Shown: one piece after another, positions 52,877 to 61,603 of the stretch | Position numbering within the stretch: the first letter of the stretch is position 1 | Layout: each line of letters starts with the position of its first letter | NCBI GenBank assembly: GCA_946188395.1 | Contig: CAMHUU010000012.1 | Span: 1 to 64,000 of the forward strand | Source of the DNA: an uncultured Prevotellaceae bacterium | GTDB taxonomy: Bacteria; Bacteroidota; Bacteroidia; Bacteroidales; Bacteroidaceae | Length of the DNA stretch: 64,000 nt | Direction of reading: 5' to 3' | Translations under genes and position numbers: made by a program | The notes under the pieces: generated by a model | Seen by the model: the letters and a program-made list of their open reading frames with translations, nothing else | Told to the model about the DNA's origin: nothing | Database searches by the model: none

Positions 52877-55723
52877 ATGATTGGACGTCGATTAGCAATC
52901 GCTGTGCTGCTGGCTACCGTTTCCTATATTGCAAAGGGACGGGACTACAACATCATGGACTATGGTGCAAAGGCAGATACAACGGTGCTTTCGACGACTG
53001 CATTGCAACGAGCTATCGACGACTGCTCTGCGGCAGGAGGCGGCAGGGTAATCGTTCCAACCGGAAACTTCAAAACAGGCAGCATCAGGCTGAAGTCGAA
53101 TGTGCATCTCTTTCTGGAGCATGGAGCAACGCTCTATGGTAGTACAAATCTGAAGGACTACACTCCCATGAAATCGGACTATGTGTCGCTACGCACCCAG
53201 ACTACGACCATACAATTGATCTATGCCGATGGTGTAAAGAATGTGGTAATAGACGGCTACGGTACTATCGACGGACGCGGGCGGGCATTCAAGAAACTCT
53301 CGTGGAACGACGAGGGAATCACACGTCCCCACCTCATCCGATTCATCCAGAGCGAGGACATCACCATTAAGAATGTTACACTGAAGAATTCTGGTTGTTG
53401 GATGCAACACTATCTAGCCTGCGACAGGCTAAAAATAGAAGGTATCAAAGTTGTGAACCGCAACAACTATAATAATGATGCACTGGATCTTGACGGCTGT
53501 CATGATGTGGTCGTACAAGGCATCATAGCAGACTCTGACGACGACGGCATCACGCTGAAATCTACATCGCCCAGACTTTGCGAAAACATCCGCATCACCG
53601 ATTGTGTGGTATCAAGTCATTGCAACGCCGTAAAACTGGGCACAGAGACAAATGGTGGATTCCGCAACATCAACATCTCGGGCATTGTAGTAAAGCCTAG
53701 CAGCGACCAACAAGAGAAATTCTTCGGACAATGGATCGGAACATCGGCTATCTCGCTTGAAATCGTTGATGGCGGTACGATGGAAAATGTCAACGTGTCT
53801 GACTTTACAATTGAGGGTACTGAGTCGCCTATCTTCATCCGATTAGGTAATCGCGGACGGGGCTACAAGCTTAGAAGCGAGCAAAAAGCACTAAGTGGAA
53901 ATGGTAATGACGACACGATAGCCGAATTAATCCCCATTGACCACGTGGGACAGATTGAAAGCATTCGCATAAACAACATTCAAGTACACAACGCAGGGGC
54001 TATAGGCTGTTCGATAACTGGTCTGCCTGGCCATCCTATTCGTAACGTGTGGCTATCGAACATATCGATTCACCACAAGGGTGGCGTTAAAACGGAGGAC
54101 CTCAAAATCATCAACGACACCATTAACGACGAGAAAGAGAAGGAGTATCCCGAAGCTACCATGTGGGGCAACCTGCCAGCCAAAGGTTTTTTCGTTCGTC
54201 ACGCGCGCAATATCAAATTCAACAACGTCAACATCAGGACAGAGAAGCCTGATGTACGACCTGACTTTGTAAATATCGATACAGAGGGCTGGGGAGACCA
54301 AGGTGACGGAACGTACATTAATCCCGTTATCAATGCCGATTTCTCTGACCCAGACGTCATCCGAGTAGGACGAAAATACTATATGGTAGCGTCAGACTTC
54401 CATTTTATGGGCATGCAGGTTATGGAGTCGGAAGATATGGTCAACTGGCGCTATATCAGTCAGATATATAACAAAATTGACGAACCCGGATGGGACCAGA
54501 ACCAACACTATGCCGGAGGGTCGTGGGCACCTGCTATCCGATACCACAACGGATTTTTCTATGTCTATTTCTGTACCCCCGATGAAGGATTGTATATGAG
54601 TACTGCCCAAGATCCACATGGGCCCTGGGCACCACTACATCTGGTGAAACGCGTGAAGAAATGGGAAGACCCCTGTCCTTTCTGGGACGATAACGGAGAG
54701 GCCTATCTGGGTCGCAGCCGTCATGGGGCAGGTCCCATCATTGTGCACAAGATGTCGCCCGACGGCAAGCAACTGCTCGACGAGGGAGTTACCGTCTATG
54801 AAGGTCCCATTGCCGAAGGAACGAAATTCATGAAACGCAACGGCTGGTACTATCTGATTATCCCTGAGGGAGGCGTAGGCACGGGATGGCAGACGGTGCT
54901 GCGAGCCAAGAACATCTACGGTCCCTACGAACGGAAAATCGTGTTGGAAAAAGGCTCCACGAAGGTGAACGGTCCTCATCAGGGTGCTTTGATTGATGCA
55001 CCTGACGGCAGTTGGTGGTTCTATCATTTCCAAGAGACGCCCGTACTGGGACGTGTCGTACACCTGCAACCCGTCCGATGGCAGGACGACTGGCCACTGA
55101 TGGGAGTAGACTACGACGGCAACGGTATCGGAGAACCCGTCCACACGTGGCAGAAGCCCATCGTGCAAGCATCCGACGACTACCTGTTGCAGACTGACGA
55201 TGACTTCGCAGGGCCAGCTTTAGGACTACAATGGCAGTGGAACCACAACCCCAAAGACAGCCATTGGACGCTGAATGAACGAAAAGATTGGCTGACCCTG
55301 AAAGCACAGCCTGCCGATAGTCTGAAAGCAAGCAGGAACATGCTTACGCAGAAAGTGATTGGCTATCAGAGCGAGAGCACTACCCTATTGACCGCCCAAG
55401 GCGACTGTTATGCAGGACTTTTCTGTTCTGGAAAAGCGTTTTACGGCATTGGACTCTGCAAGGAAGGAATCTTCATGGAATCACACGGTAAACGCAAGAT
55501 AGTGGCTAAAGGGAAATACAACCGTCTTTGGTTACGCGTCAGCAACGACTGCACTACAAACAAACATCAATTTTCCTATAGTACTGACGGTCAGCACTTT
55601 GTCAACGCAGCAGACACCTTCCCCATGCGTTCAGGCTATTGGAAAGGCATCCGTGTGGGACTATTCTGTTATGGAAACAACGGTAAGGCTCAGTTCGACT
55701 GGTTTACACAGAAACATCAATGA
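52877..55723 (+). CDS. Secreted bifunctional pectinase: GH28 polygalacturonase-type and GH43 domains
   Basis: Two glycosidases in one exported chain of 948 residues. After a signal peptide, residues about 25-470 form a GH28 beta helix (YGAKADTTVLSTTALQRAID, NNDALDLDGCHD, SDDDGITLKS, SSHCNAVKLGTE). From about 478 a GH43 five-bladed propeller follows with its base in NADFSDPDVIRVG, the modulating aspartate in KWEDPCPFWDD and the acid in GPIAEGTKFMKR, then a C-terminal beta sandwich (about 800-948). It could release galacturonic acid and arabinose or galactose from one substrate. The GH28 part lacks the classical GHG histidine motif. It overlaps the convergent barrel gene by 7 bp. Confidence 0.92.
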   Translation: MIGRRLAIAVLLATVSYIAKGRDYNIMDYGAKADTTVLSTTALQRAIDDCSAAGGGRVIVPTGNFKTGSIRLKSNVHLFLEHGATLYGSTNLKDYTPMKSDYVSLRTQTTTIQLIYADGVKNVVIDGYGTIDGRGRAFKKLSWNDEGITRPHLIRFIQSEDITIKNVTLKNSGCWMQHYLACDRLKIEGIKVVNRNNYNNDALDLDGCHDVVVQGIIADSDDDGITLKSTSPRLCENIRITDCVVSSHCNAVKLGTETNGGFRNINISGIVVKPSSDQQEKFFGQWIGTSAISLEIVDGGTMENVNVSDFTIEGTESPIFIRLGNRGRGYKLRSEQKALSGNGNDDTIAELIPIDHVGQIESIRINNIQVHNAGAIGCSITGLPGHPIRNVWLSNISIHHKGGVKTEDLKIINDTINDEKEKEYPEATMWGNLPAKGFFVRHARNIKFNNVNIRTEKPDVRPDFVNIDTEGWGDQGDGTYINPVINADFSDPDVIRVGRKYYMVASDFHFMGMQVMESEDMVNWRYISQIYNKIDEPGWDQNQHYAGGSWAPAIRYHNGFFYVYFCTPDEGLYMSTAQDPHGPWAPLHLVKRVKKWEDPCPFWDDNGEAYLGRSRHGAGPIIVHKMSPDGKQLLDEGVTVYEGPIAEGTKFMKRNGWYYLIIPEGGVGTGWQTVLRAKNIYGPYERKIVLEKGSTKVNGPHQGALIDAPDGSWWFYHFQETPVLGRVVHLQPVRWQDDWPLMGVDYDGNGIGEPVHTWQKPIVQASDDYLLQTDDDFAGPALGLQWQWNHNPKDSHWTLNERKDWLTLKAQPADSLKASRNMLTQKVIGYQSESTTLLTAQGDCYAGLFCSGKAFYGIGLCKEGIFMESHGKRKIVAKGKYNRLWLRVSNDCTTNKHQFSYSTDGQHFVNAADTFPMRSGYWKGIRVGLFCYGNNGKAQFDWFTQKHQ

Positions 55724-56496
55724 GAAGTCAGTTGCCAAGCAACGCCAATCATGACATTAAAATAATTCTTAATATGCCTGAGACTGATATCTGAGGCTAT
55801 TCCCAACTCTACACGAGGATGGACTTGGTAGGAAATAGTCCACGACGCCCACGGCTGCAATTTCTCATCTTCATCTGGACCATAGTAATAATTATCCTCC
55901 TCCAATGTCAAGACAAGTTTGTCAGACAATTTAAAGTCAAGATAGGCTCCCCAAAAGGTTGTCGGGCGAGGTGTGTCATCCCAAATAATCGCACCCATAT
56001 ATCCCAGGTCACACCACAATGTGAGCTGGTTGCGGAAGATGAGATCTAACTGAAAACCGAAATTATCGGGCAGATACGAAAAGTTCTCACCGCCAGGGAA
56101 GTAGAGTAAGCCTCGCATGGCTATGGAGGGCACTGCTTTCCAACCGTCAAAAAGCTTGGTCTTAAAACCGACAGCCAAGTCAGCAAAACCCGTATAGTTA
56201 TTGCCTTCGTCAGTAGTATGAAGCCAAGCTCCTTGCAACATGAGTTCCGTATCCTTGCGAATGCCATAGCGCAGGACAGAGACGTTGGGCGACCAAGTAT
56301 CGGCCTCGATGCCAAACATCGTGGTATGCTCGTAGAATGCATAGGTTTCCCATTGCAAACGCCCTTTGGGAAGAATGTCTGTTCCTGTGATGCCACCGAA
56401 AAGGTCGGAGGTAAATTCCTCCGTTTCAGTTTCCTGTGCCAACAGACATGCAGGCATCAGGGCAATCATCAAGAACAATTGTCGCACTCTGCGCAT
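55717..56496 (-). CDS. Outer-membrane beta-barrel protein (transporter-like, function unknown)
   Basis: Predicted outer-membrane barrel. The start at MRRVRQLFLMIALMPACLLAQ gives a signal peptide and 259 residues. The body is a series of amphipathic strands (LQWETYAFYEHTTMFGIE, YTGFADLAVGFKTKLFDGW, WTISYQVHPRVELGIASDIS) resembling the MetA-pathway phenol-degradation (PF13557) barrels, and it ends in MIGVAWQLTSH. It follows the thioesterase gene by 14 bp; in related Bacteroides genomes ilvC, not a barrel, is expected here. Transported substrate unknown. Confidence 0.75.
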   Translation of the reverse strand: MRRVRQLFLMIALMPACLLAQETETEEFTSDLFGGITGTDILPKGRLQWETYAFYEHTTMFGIEADTWSPNVSVLRYGIRKDTELMLQGAWLHTTDEGNNYTGFADLAVGFKTKLFDGWKAVPSIAMRGLLYFPGGENFSYLPDNFGFQLDLIFRNQLTLWCDLGYMGAIIWDDTPRPTTFWGAYLDFKLSDKLVLTLEEDNYYYGPDEDEKLQPWASWTISYQVHPRVELGIASDISLRHIKNYFNVMIGVAWQLTSH

Positions 56497-56510
56497 TAAA
56501 AAATTATATA

Positions 56511-57266
56511 TTAGCAAAAAATGACTTTGCTACGCGAACATTCTGTACCATCAGAGCGAACGATACGCACACAGTATTCATTGTCACCCGTCTGTTCCCG
56601 ATAAAAGCTAAGCTGATCACCGCCATGAGCCTCGGCAACGTAGGCAATTTCGAAGCGACGAATATTGTGGTCACGATACCAATCGAGTGGCCATAGGTCA
56701 AGCACATGCTCAATATACTTGACGCTATTGATATGGCCATTGATATCGACATCATTATAATATGTATTAATGGTGCGAATGAGCTGGGCTTCTTCGGACA
56801 TCTTCACACGTCCACCTTTATCGATGGGACAATCCTTGTCCTTCACAATCCAATTGTTGATGGCACCGTTATCAATGGCAAAGATATCTGTAGGCTGACG
56901 ACTCTCTGTGTCAATCATCGCCCAGATGCTGCGCCCGTAGCCATAAGTGTATCCATCATTCCCAACAACAGCAAAGTTACGTGAAGTAAAATAGCGCATA
57001 GCCGACTCAACCCAAGTCTCAACATTAAACTTGGTGTACTGCTGGGGCATTTCGTTCATCTCAATAGCCAAACGCGAAAGTACCCATGAACGTTTTATCG
57101 TCATCAGATACTTCATGCCAAAACCACGGGCAGAAGAATGGAAATCAGCCGCGTTAAGCATGTGATTACCGAGATGGCCCATAAAAAGCCGTCCGCTAAA
57201 GTCACAATGGAACGGCTCTGCCATAAATTCGTAACATCCTATCTTGTCCATTTTCTCCATTACCAT
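56511..57266 (-). CDS. Acyl-ACP thioesterase (FatA-like)
   Basis: Hydrolyses acyl-ACP to release fatty acids. The product has 251 residues in a double hot-dog arrangement; the second half carries YYNDVDINGHINSVKYIEHV with the catalytic asparagine-histidine pair of plant-type FatA/FatB enzymes, and the first half HCDFSGRLFMGHLGNHMLNA. It lies 21 bp behind ilvN. Association with branched-chain amino-acid genes is typical of Bacteroides and may link to branched fatty acid supply. Three ATGs lie within the first six codons, so the start is uncertain by a few residues. Confidence 0.9.
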   Translation of the reverse strand: MVMEKMDKIGCYEFMAEPFHCDFSGRLFMGHLGNHMLNAADFHSSARGFGMKYLMTIKRSWVLSRLAIEMNEMPQQYTKFNVETWVESAMRYFTSRNFAVVGNDGYTYGYGRSIWAMIDTESRQPTDIFAIDNGAINNWIVKDKDCPIDKGGRVKMSEEAQLIRTINTYYNDVDINGHINSVKYIEHVLDLWPLDWYRDHNIRRFEIAYVAEAHGGDQLSFYREQTGDNEYCVRIVRSDGTECSRSKVIFC

Positions 57267-57287
57267 TAACTATAAGCTGTAACTGCA

Positions 57288-57830
57288 TTAATGATGCTGT
57301 TCACGTTCCTCTAAGAATTCGCTGACCTGTTCCTGCTTAGCACGCGTCACAGCAATACGACCTGAACGAGTGTATTGTAATACGCAGTCGAACTCGTTGA
57401 GCGCATAAAAGAGATTCAGAATGTCCTCCGTCTTTCCATTCTTCATTACCACTGTATAAGTGGGATTAACCTCCATAATGGAAGCTTCATGACGACGAAT
57501 AGTACGTGAAATCTCAGGACACTGTAAGACCTTTTCTGTTGATAGCTTATAGAGTCCTGACTCACGGATAAACAACTGATCATCAGTAAAATAGTTAGCC
57601 TTGACCACATCTATCTTTTTCTCAATCTGACGAGTGATCTTTTCTATTTGGTCAGCATCGCTCCATGCTGTGATAGTGTATTTATGCACTCCCTCAATAC
57701 TGGATGCAGAAACGTTCAGGCTTTCAATGTTCACCTGTCGACGTGTAAATACAGCAGTAATCTGATTCAGAATACCAGCAATGTTCTCTGAATAAACCAG
57801 CAGCGTATATAGTTTCTTGTTCTCTTCCAT
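57288..57830 (-). CDS. ilvN: Acetolactate synthase small (regulatory) subunit
   Basis: Regulatory subunit that gives valine feedback control to IlvB. The start MEENKKLYTLLVYSENIAG leads directly into an ACT domain (ILNQITAVFTRRQVNIESLN), followed by a second ACT-like half with YTVVMKNGKTEDILNLFYAL. 180 residues. It is separated from ilvB by 32 bp of ATTATGC repeats; the ORF-track start lies within those repeats. Confidence 0.92.
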   Translation of the reverse strand: MEENKKLYTLLVYSENIAGILNQITAVFTRRQVNIESLNVSASSIEGVHKYTITAWSDADQIEKITRQIEKKIDVVKANYFTDDQLFIRESGLYKLSTEKVLQCPEISRTIRRHEASIMEVNPTYTVVMKNGKTEDILNLFYALNEFDCVLQYTRSGRIAVTRAKQEQVSEFLEEREQHH

Positions 57831-57862
57831 ATTATTATGCATTATGCATTATTAATTATGCA

Positions 57863-59566
57863 TTAAATTTCGAGCATCATATCATTGACATTCATACCCG
57901 GAGGAGTCATAGGCAACACATTGTCCTCTTCAAGAATTGCACACTCTAAGATGAAGGGACCTTTCGTGGTAATCATCTTTTCCACAGCCTGACGCAAATC
58001 ATTACGGTCTGTTACTGCCATATAGGGAATGCCATAACCTTGCGCAATCAGTTCATAGTTGGGGTTCATCATCTTAGTAAAAGACTTACGACGCATCCAG
58101 AACATATCCTGCCACTGGCGTACATTACCCAAGTAGTGGTTATTCAACAGAATCATCTTGACGGGAGCTTGCTGTTCCATGATAGTACCTAACTCCTCGA
58201 TACACATCTGGAAACCACCATCACCCATAAAACAGCATACCGTACGGTCTGTTGCAAACGTAGCACCAATAGCTGCAGGCATACCGTAACCCATCGTTCC
58301 CAAGCCTCCACTGGTGCAGATGCTGCGTTTCTCAGGATATTTGAAATAGCGAGTAGCAAACAGCTGGTTCTGTCCCACATCGGTCACAAGAACAGTACCA
58401 CGGGGAGCCTGCTCAGCAACGGCATTCACCACCTCACCCATCAGCAACGGGCCTTCCTTCGGATGGATGGCCGGCTCTATCACTTTCTCACGCTCCTTCT
58501 GGTCGAGTTCCTTGAACGACTCACGCCATTCGCTGTGCTTCGTCTCATTCACCAAAGCAGTAAGCGCAGGAAGCGACACCTTACAGTCGGCTATTAAAGC
58601 TACATTAGTCTTGACATTCTTGTCAATCTCGCTTCGATCGATATCTAAATGAATAATCTTTGCCTGCTTGGCATAGGTCTGCAGATTACCCGTCACACGG
58701 TCACTGAAACGCATACCAATGGCAATCAACACGTCGCACTCCTGTTCTTTCAAGTTGACGGCATAGTTGCCGTGCATACCCAACATTCCAACATTCAACG
58801 GATGGTCGGATGGCAGAGCCGAGAGTCCCAGCATGGTGCGTCCAGCAGGAATATCGGCCTTCTCCAAGAAGGTCTTCAGTTCTTCTTGGGCATTACCCAG
58901 TTCTACGCCCTGACCAACAAGAGCCAGAGGTTTCTTAGCGTTGTTAATCAGTTCAGCTGCTTGACGGACAGCCTCAGCGTCGAGCTTCGGATAGGGAACA
59001 TAAGAGCGCACAAAATCAACCTTCTTGGGTTCCCAATCAATTTCTTCGACCTGTGCATTGCGAGGGAAGTCAAGCACCACAGGGCCAGGACGACCACTGC
59101 GGGCAATATAGAATGCACGGCTCACAGCCCATGCCACATCCTCGGCATGGCGTATCTGGTACGACCACTTCGAGATAGGCTGCGCCACACCCACAAGGTC
59201 GACCTCCTGGAAGGCATCGGTTCCTAAGGCGCCGATAGCCACCTGACCGGCAATTACCACCATCGGTGTAGAGTCCATCATGGCATCAGCCACACCGGTC
59301 AACGTATTCGTAGCGCCAGGGCCACTGGTCACTAAGGCTACGCCTACCTCACCACTCACACGGGCATAGCCCTCTGCAGCATGGGTCGCTCCTTGCTCAT
59401 GACGCACAAGAATATGGTCGAAACACTTTTTCTCTCCTCGGGTATAGTCAAACAGCGCATCATAGACGGGCATAATGGCTCCACCGGGATAACCGAAAAT
59501 AGTTTTTACCCCTTCAGCCTGCAAGGCTCGCATCAGCGCTTTTGCACCTGTTATTCTGTCTCTCAT
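57863..59566 (-). CDS. ilvB: Acetolactate synthase large subunit
   Basis: ThDP-dependent enzyme forming acetolactate or acetohydroxybutyrate, first common step of valine, leucine and isoleucine synthesis. The 567-residue product has the N-terminal FGYPGGAIMPVYDALF, the ThDP-activating glutamate in RHEQGATHAAEGYAR, and the ThDP-binding GDGGFQMCIEELGTI with LNNHYLGNVRQWQ. It follows ilvD by 39 bp of TATTTCTAG repeats. Confidence 0.97.
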   Translation of the reverse strand: MRDRITGAKALMRALQAEGVKTIFGYPGGAIMPVYDALFDYTRGEKKCFDHILVRHEQGATHAAEGYARVSGEVGVALVTSGPGATNTLTGVADAMMDSTPMVVIAGQVAIGALGTDAFQEVDLVGVAQPISKWSYQIRHAEDVAWAVSRAFYIARSGRPGPVVLDFPRNAQVEEIDWEPKKVDFVRSYVPYPKLDAEAVRQAAELINNAKKPLALVGQGVELGNAQEELKTFLEKADIPAGRTMLGLSALPSDHPLNVGMLGMHGNYAVNLKEQECDVLIAIGMRFSDRVTGNLQTYAKQAKIIHLDIDRSEIDKNVKTNVALIADCKVSLPALTALVNETKHSEWRESFKELDQKEREKVIEPAIHPKEGPLLMGEVVNAVAEQAPRGTVLVTDVGQNQLFATRYFKYPEKRSICTSGGLGTMGYGMPAAIGATFATDRTVCCFMGDGGFQMCIEELGTIMEQQAPVKMILLNNHYLGNVRQWQDMFWMRRKSFTKMMNPNYELIAQGYGIPYMAVTDRNDLRQAVEKMITTKGPFILECAILEEDNVLPMTPPGMNVNDMMLEI

Positions 59567-59605
59567 CTTTTCTTATTTCTAGTATTTCTAGATTATCAAG
59601 TATTT

Positions 59606-61468
59606 CTAGTCAATAATCCTAATTCCTCCCTTATCGGCCGAGCTCACACTCTGTGCATAAGCTCTCAGCGCCTTGCTAACCACGCGGTTGCGCTTCAGCG
59701 GCTGCTGGGGACGTGCCGCAAGCTCTTCATCGCTCAGCTTGACATTAATCGAGCGACTCGGAATATCAATCACGATGATGTCACCATCCTTAATCTTACC
59801 GATATTGCCACCATTCGCTGCCTCGGGCGAGATATGTCCGATACTCAGTCCACTGGTTCCTCCCGAGAAACGTCCATCCGTAATCAGCGCACACTCCTTA
59901 CCCATGTGCATCGACTTGATATAACTCGTGGGATAAAGCATCTCCTGCATACCAGGACCGCCCTTCGGACCCTCGTGGGTAATCACCACACAGTCGCCTT
60001 TCTTCACCTTGCCTCCCAGGATACCCTCACAAGCATCTTCCTGTGAGTCAAAGACCACGGCCGGTCCCTCGAAATGCCACAAAGCCTCATCGACACCTGC
60101 GGTCTTCACCACACAACCGTCCTGGGCAATATTACCAAAGAGTACAGCCAGTCCACCGTCCTTCGTATAGGCATGTTCCAAATCACGGATACATCCCTCA
60201 GCACGGTCGGTATCCAGACTCTCCCACTCTTCCGACTGGGAACCCATCTTCGTCGAGAAACGGTTACCAGGAGCACTGTAATAAATTTTTATTTTATCCG
60301 TCTCTTCTTCCTTGCCTCTTCCTACTGTCTTGCTACCCTCTTCCTTCTGTCTTGCTACGATTTCCGCAGTAATGTCATAACTTTTTATCGCTTCGGCCAA
60401 AGTCATGCCATCTACACGGATCGCAGAGCCGTCAATCAGACCGCCCTTCGAGAGTTCATTCAAGATACCCAAAATACCACCTGCACGTCCGCACTCCTGT
60501 ACACTGTATTTCTGTGTGTTAGGTGCAAGTTTGCAAAGACAAGGCACCTTACGGCTCAAGGCATCGATATCCTTCATCGTAAAGTCTGCACCTGCCTCCT
60601 GAGCCACAGCCAACAGATGGAGCACGGTATTCGTACTTCCGCCCATCGCAATATCCAGCGCCATGGCATTCATAAAGGCCTTGCGAGTAGCAATGTTGCG
60701 AGGCAATACGCTCTCATCACCGTCCTCGTAATAGGCAAAGGCATTCTTCACCACCTGGCGTGCAGCAGCCTTAAACAACTCAACACGATTGGTATGGGTA
60801 GCCAAAATGGTACCATTACCTGGCAACGACAGGCCAATGGCCTCCGTCAGTGAGTTCATTGAATTGGCGGTAAACATACCAGAGCAGGAACCACATCCGG
60901 GACAAGCACAGGCCTCGAGTTCCTTCATCTCTTCATCACTCACCGTAGGATCAGCGCCCTTGACCATCGCCGTAATCAGGTCGGCATTCTCACCGCGCCA
61001 CTTACCAGCCTCCATCGGACCGCCGGAACAGAAGACCGTCGGGATGTTCAGTCGCATCGACGCCATCAGCATACCCGGCGTCACCTTATCACAGTTAGAG
61101 ATACAAATCATCGCATCGGCCTTATGGGCATTCACCATATACTCTACCGAGTCAGCGATAATATCACGCGAAGGTAATGAATACAACATACCGTCATGAC
61201 CCATGGCGATACCATCATCAATGGCGATGGTATTAAACTCAGCGGCATAACAGCCCATCTTCTCAATCTCTTCACGCACAATCTGTCCAATCTCATGCAG
61301 ATGGGTATGTCCTGGTACAAACTGGGTGAAAGAGTTCACAATGGCAATAATCGGTTTACCAAACTGCTCATGTTTCATACCCGTTGCTACCCAAAGGGCA
61401 CGGGCTCCAGCCATACGTCTGCCTTCTGTGCATACCGCACTACGCAGTGGATGTTTGTATTCTTTCAT
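59606..61468 (-). CDS. ilvD: Dihydroxy-acid dehydratase with a low-complexity insert
   Basis: Fe-S dehydratase, penultimate step of branched-chain amino-acid synthesis. Cluster cysteines are seen in [13 protein letters not shown] and [36 protein letters not shown] closes the active site. The 620-residue length is about 20 above what I expect for Bacteroides homologues. The excess matches [20 protein letters not shown] around residues 370-390, encoded by two tandem 22-bp repeats. Its promoter (61501-61532) starts the ilvD-ilvB-ilvN-thioesterase-barrel unit. Confidence 0.96.
   Translation of the reverse strand: MKEYKHPLRSAVCTEGRRMAGARALWVATGMKHEQFGKPIIAIVNSFTQFVPGHTHLHEIGQIVREEIEKMGCYAAEFNTIAIDDGIAMGHDGMLYSLPSRDIIADSVEYMVNAHKADAMICISNCDKVTPGMLMASMRLNIPTVFCSGGPMEAGKWRGENADLITAMVKGADPTVSDEEMKELEACACPGCGSCSGMFTANSMNSLTEAIGLSLPGNGTILATHTNRVELFKAAARQVVKNAFAYYEDGDESVLPRNIATRKAFMNAMALDIAMGGSTNTVLHLLAVAQEAGADFTMKDIDALSRKVPCLCKLAPNTQKYSVQECGRAGGILGILNELSKGGLIDGSAIRVDGMTLAEAIKSYDITAEIVARQKEEGSKTVGRGKEEETDKIKIYYSAPGNRFSTKMGSQSEEWESLDTDRAEGCIRDLEHAYTKDGGLAVLFGNIAQDGCVVKTAGVDEALWHFEGPAVVFDSQEDACEGILGGKVKKGDCVVITHEGPKGGPGMQEMLYPTSYIKSMHMGKECALITDGRFSGGTSGLSIGHISPEAANGGNIGKIKDGDIIVIDIPSRSINVKLSDEELAARPQQPLKRNRVVSKALRAYAQSVSSADKGGIRIID
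60315..60358. repeat. Two 22-bp tandem repeats inside ilvD
   Basis: Copies at 60315-60336 and 60337-60358 (plus strand CCTCTTCCTACTGTCTTGCT and CCTCTTCCTTCTGTCTTGCT) differ at one base. They encode the charged insert [14 protein letters not shown]. Two units of 22 bp do not by themselves keep frame, so flanking low-complexity sequence completes the insert. Confidence 0.9.
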
Positions 61469-61500
61469 ATTTGTTTAGTCTTACTATACGTTTTAGCTTG

Positions 61501-61532
61501 CAAAATTACGCTTTTTCTGCCTAATTGCCAAA
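61501..61532 (-). promoter_or_regulatory. Promoter of the ilvD operon
   Basis: Minus-strand TAATTTTG (61501-61508) with TTTG 20 bp upstream, 33 bp before the ilvD start codon. Confidence 0.75.
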
Positions 61533-61603
61533 TTTTGAAGCCGATAATCACCATTTTGCCCGTTTTTCTTGCCATCCAGTATACAAAGAGCTGTTTCTCA
61601 GAA

